A stretch of 64,000 nt of DNA from assembly GCF_005849285.1 (NCBI RefSeq), contig NZ_CP040517.1, positions 2,300,501-2,364,500 of the forward strand, written 5' to 3'. How positions within the stretch are numbered: position 1 is the first letter of the stretch; every line of letters begins with the position of its first letter. Positions 63,986 through 64,000 of the stretch are shown piece by piece. The DNA is from Luteithermobacter gelatinilyticus (lineage in GTDB: Bacteria > Pseudomonadota > Alphaproteobacteria > Sphingomonadales > Emcibacteraceae). The translations under genes were made by a program, and so were the position numbers. The notes beneath the pieces were generated by a model. It was not told the DNA's origin and searched no databases. It saw only the letters and a program-made list of their open reading frames with translations.

Positions 63986-64000
63986 TTATAATCCAAGCCC

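Overview
The window looks like a chromosomal segment of an alphaproteobacterium. It carries a GcrA cell-cycle regulator (21356-21793), an argD-argF-hslO order typical of that class, and TonB-dependent receptors and envelope enzymes of a Gram-negative cell. Genus cannot be fixed from the sequence; Kordiimonadales/Emcibacterales-like is only a guess.

Region 1 (1-12327) is a polyamine (putrescine) catabolic cluster. It holds a partial gamma-glutamyl-aminobutyraldehyde dehydrogenase, a PuuA-type glutamine synthetase homologue, an amidohydrolase lipoprotein, a class I glutamine amidotransferase, a GntR/FCD regulator, a PuuB-type FAD oxidase, a TonB receptor, a class III omega-aminotransferase and a PuuR-like XRE-cupin regulator. 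A palindrome built on TGTGATCACA recurs in the gaps around the GntR gene and is its likely operator.

Region 2 (12328-33307) is mostly housekeeping with accessory inserts: a PD-(D/E)XK nuclease-like protein resembling the C-terminal part of DUF1887 proteins, preceded by long perfect hairpins; a ferredoxin-reductase-like flavoprotein; a peptide/amino-acid block (dehydratase, metalloprotease, two amidohydrolases); gcrA; an ABC-2 permease; argD-argF-hslO; nitroreductase; argE; trkH; folE; metZ-apaG; and a radical SAM protein. A small inverted-repeat element (AGTGAATT...AATTCACT flanked by CTAG) sits at the TAG stop codons of several genes here.

Region 3 (33496-40821) has phosphotransacetylase and acetate kinase, then a metal block: a MerR-type regulator with the mercury cysteine triad, a beta-barrel-like secreted protein, MerP-like, GDCCVxC and MerT-like proteins without any mercuric reductase, followed by a DUF2946-like protein and an OprC-like copper TonB receptor with a CxxxM motif.

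Region 4 (41177-46806) is a complete pseudaminic acid operon, pseBCFGIH, on the minus strand. A tRNA-Gly(CCC) at 47021-47094 follows, and then base composition drops sharply. Region 5 (47100-62500) is an AT-rich O-antigen/exopolysaccharide island: glucose-6-phosphate isomerase, rfbACDB, glycosyltransferases, a Wzy-like polymerase, a Wzx-like flippase, a frameshifted methyltransferase, WecE-like aminotransferase, a hexapeptide acyltransferase, a WecF-like transferase and Wzz. It closes with a GC-rich wzi gene whose 3' end is AT-rich. The junction next to the tRNA contains hairpins and a duplicated 36-bp sequence, and an IS1595-like remnant lies at the rfb/glycosyltransferase junction. dTDP-4-keto-6-deoxyglucose from rfbA/rfbB can feed both rhamnose (rfbC, rfbD) and 4-amino-fucose (wecE) branches.
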